DNA from: Chondrosia reniformis | Taxonomy: Eukaryota; Porifera; Demospongiae; Chondrillida; Chondrillidae | Assembly: GCA_947172415.1 (NCBI GenBank) | Contig: OX359198.1 | Span: 7,148,401-7,212,400 of the forward strand | DNA: 64,000 nt | Direction: 5' to 3' | The notes under the pieces: model-generated | Database searches by the model: none | What the model was told of the DNA's origin: nothing | Seen by the model: the letters and a program-made list of their open reading frames with translations, nothing else | Position numbers and translations under genes: made by a program | Shown: in pieces, positions 63,975 through 64,000 of the stretch | How the letters are laid out: each line of letters begins with the position of its first letter | Position numbering within the stretch: position 1 is the first letter of the stretch

Positions 63975-64000
63975 CTGCAGAAAGAAAACAGCCAGCCTCT

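Larger units (their letters stand above)
44509..64000 (-). repeat. Higher-order tandem array: 18 A-B-C triple-CCP units plus a partial unit
   Basis: The spacing between successive A exons is 1056, 1082, 1082, 1068, 1056, ~1069, ~1070, 1068, 1071, 1068, 1056, 1082 and then 1082 five times more. Introns are as alike as exons, including the AT-rich stretch near TAATTATAATTCATTTAG and the CTACGGCTAGGGACTTTA segment before each B exon. Length differences fall in introns; exons stay at 180 (A), 183 (B) and 207 (C) bases. Each unit adds 190 residues. The array is open at the right edge, so the true copy number is unknown. Confidence 0.97.

Noticed and set aside
44509..64000. CRISPR-like or viral array
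   Set aside because: Units are ~1 kb with spliced coding exons and no short repeat/unique spacer alternation. The context is a eukaryotic gene.

Overview
The window is nuclear DNA from an animal: genes are split into many short exons with GT-AG introns (many only 60-300 bases), base composition is AT-rich, and the recognisable proteins are metazoan types. High gene density, short introns and a giant complement-control-protein (CCP/Sushi) receptor would fit an early-branching invertebrate such as a demosponge. That placement is an inference; nothing here names the species. All exon boundaries were assembled by hand from splice motifs, reading phase and protein family patterns, with no transcript data.

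Layout from left to right. (1) 204-3812 (+): complete 12-exon leucine aminopeptidase (peptidase family M17). (2) 4711-5943 and 6359-7806 (+): a tandem pair of seven-exon genes for a small, secreted, cysteine-rich protein of unrecognised family. (3) 8296-8969 (+): a short gene resembling the UPF0488/C8orf33 family. (4) 14392-9229 (-): complete 19-exon neprilysin-like M13 metalloendopeptidase. (5) 15530-30708 (+): a 30-exon gene for a ZFC3H1-like nuclear protein of about 2,990 residues. It carries an unusually large central exon, a duplicated unrecognised domain and five separate in-frame tandem repeats. (6) 30709-37426: about 6.7 kb without a recognisable coding gene. It holds two GC-rich islands on either side of AT-rich degenerate tandem repeats. 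(7) 37427 to beyond the right edge (-): a type I membrane protein with at least 76 CCP domains, one fibronectin type III domain, a transmembrane helix and a cytoplasmic tail. Its 5' end lies outside the window.

The outstanding structure is in the CCP gene. From about 44.5 kb to the right edge, 18 complete three-exon units (CCP types A-B-C, about 1.06-1.08 kb each, introns included) plus part of a nineteenth repeat with very high identity. Exon lengths are constant and symmetric (phase 1-1). The unit subtypes are mosaic in a way that suggests unequal crossing-over and gene conversion. The rest of the window is also rich in minisatellites, in introns, in one intergenic promoter region and in coding exons, and has several small hairpin or dispersed repeats inside introns.

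The genes do not form an evident pathway. Two are peptidases (cytosolic or mitochondrial LAP; cell-surface M13), two are intracellular (UPF0488-like; ZFC3H1-like RNA surveillance), and the secreted pair and the CCP receptor face outside. The M13 and ZFC3H1 genes are divergent and may share a promoter region.
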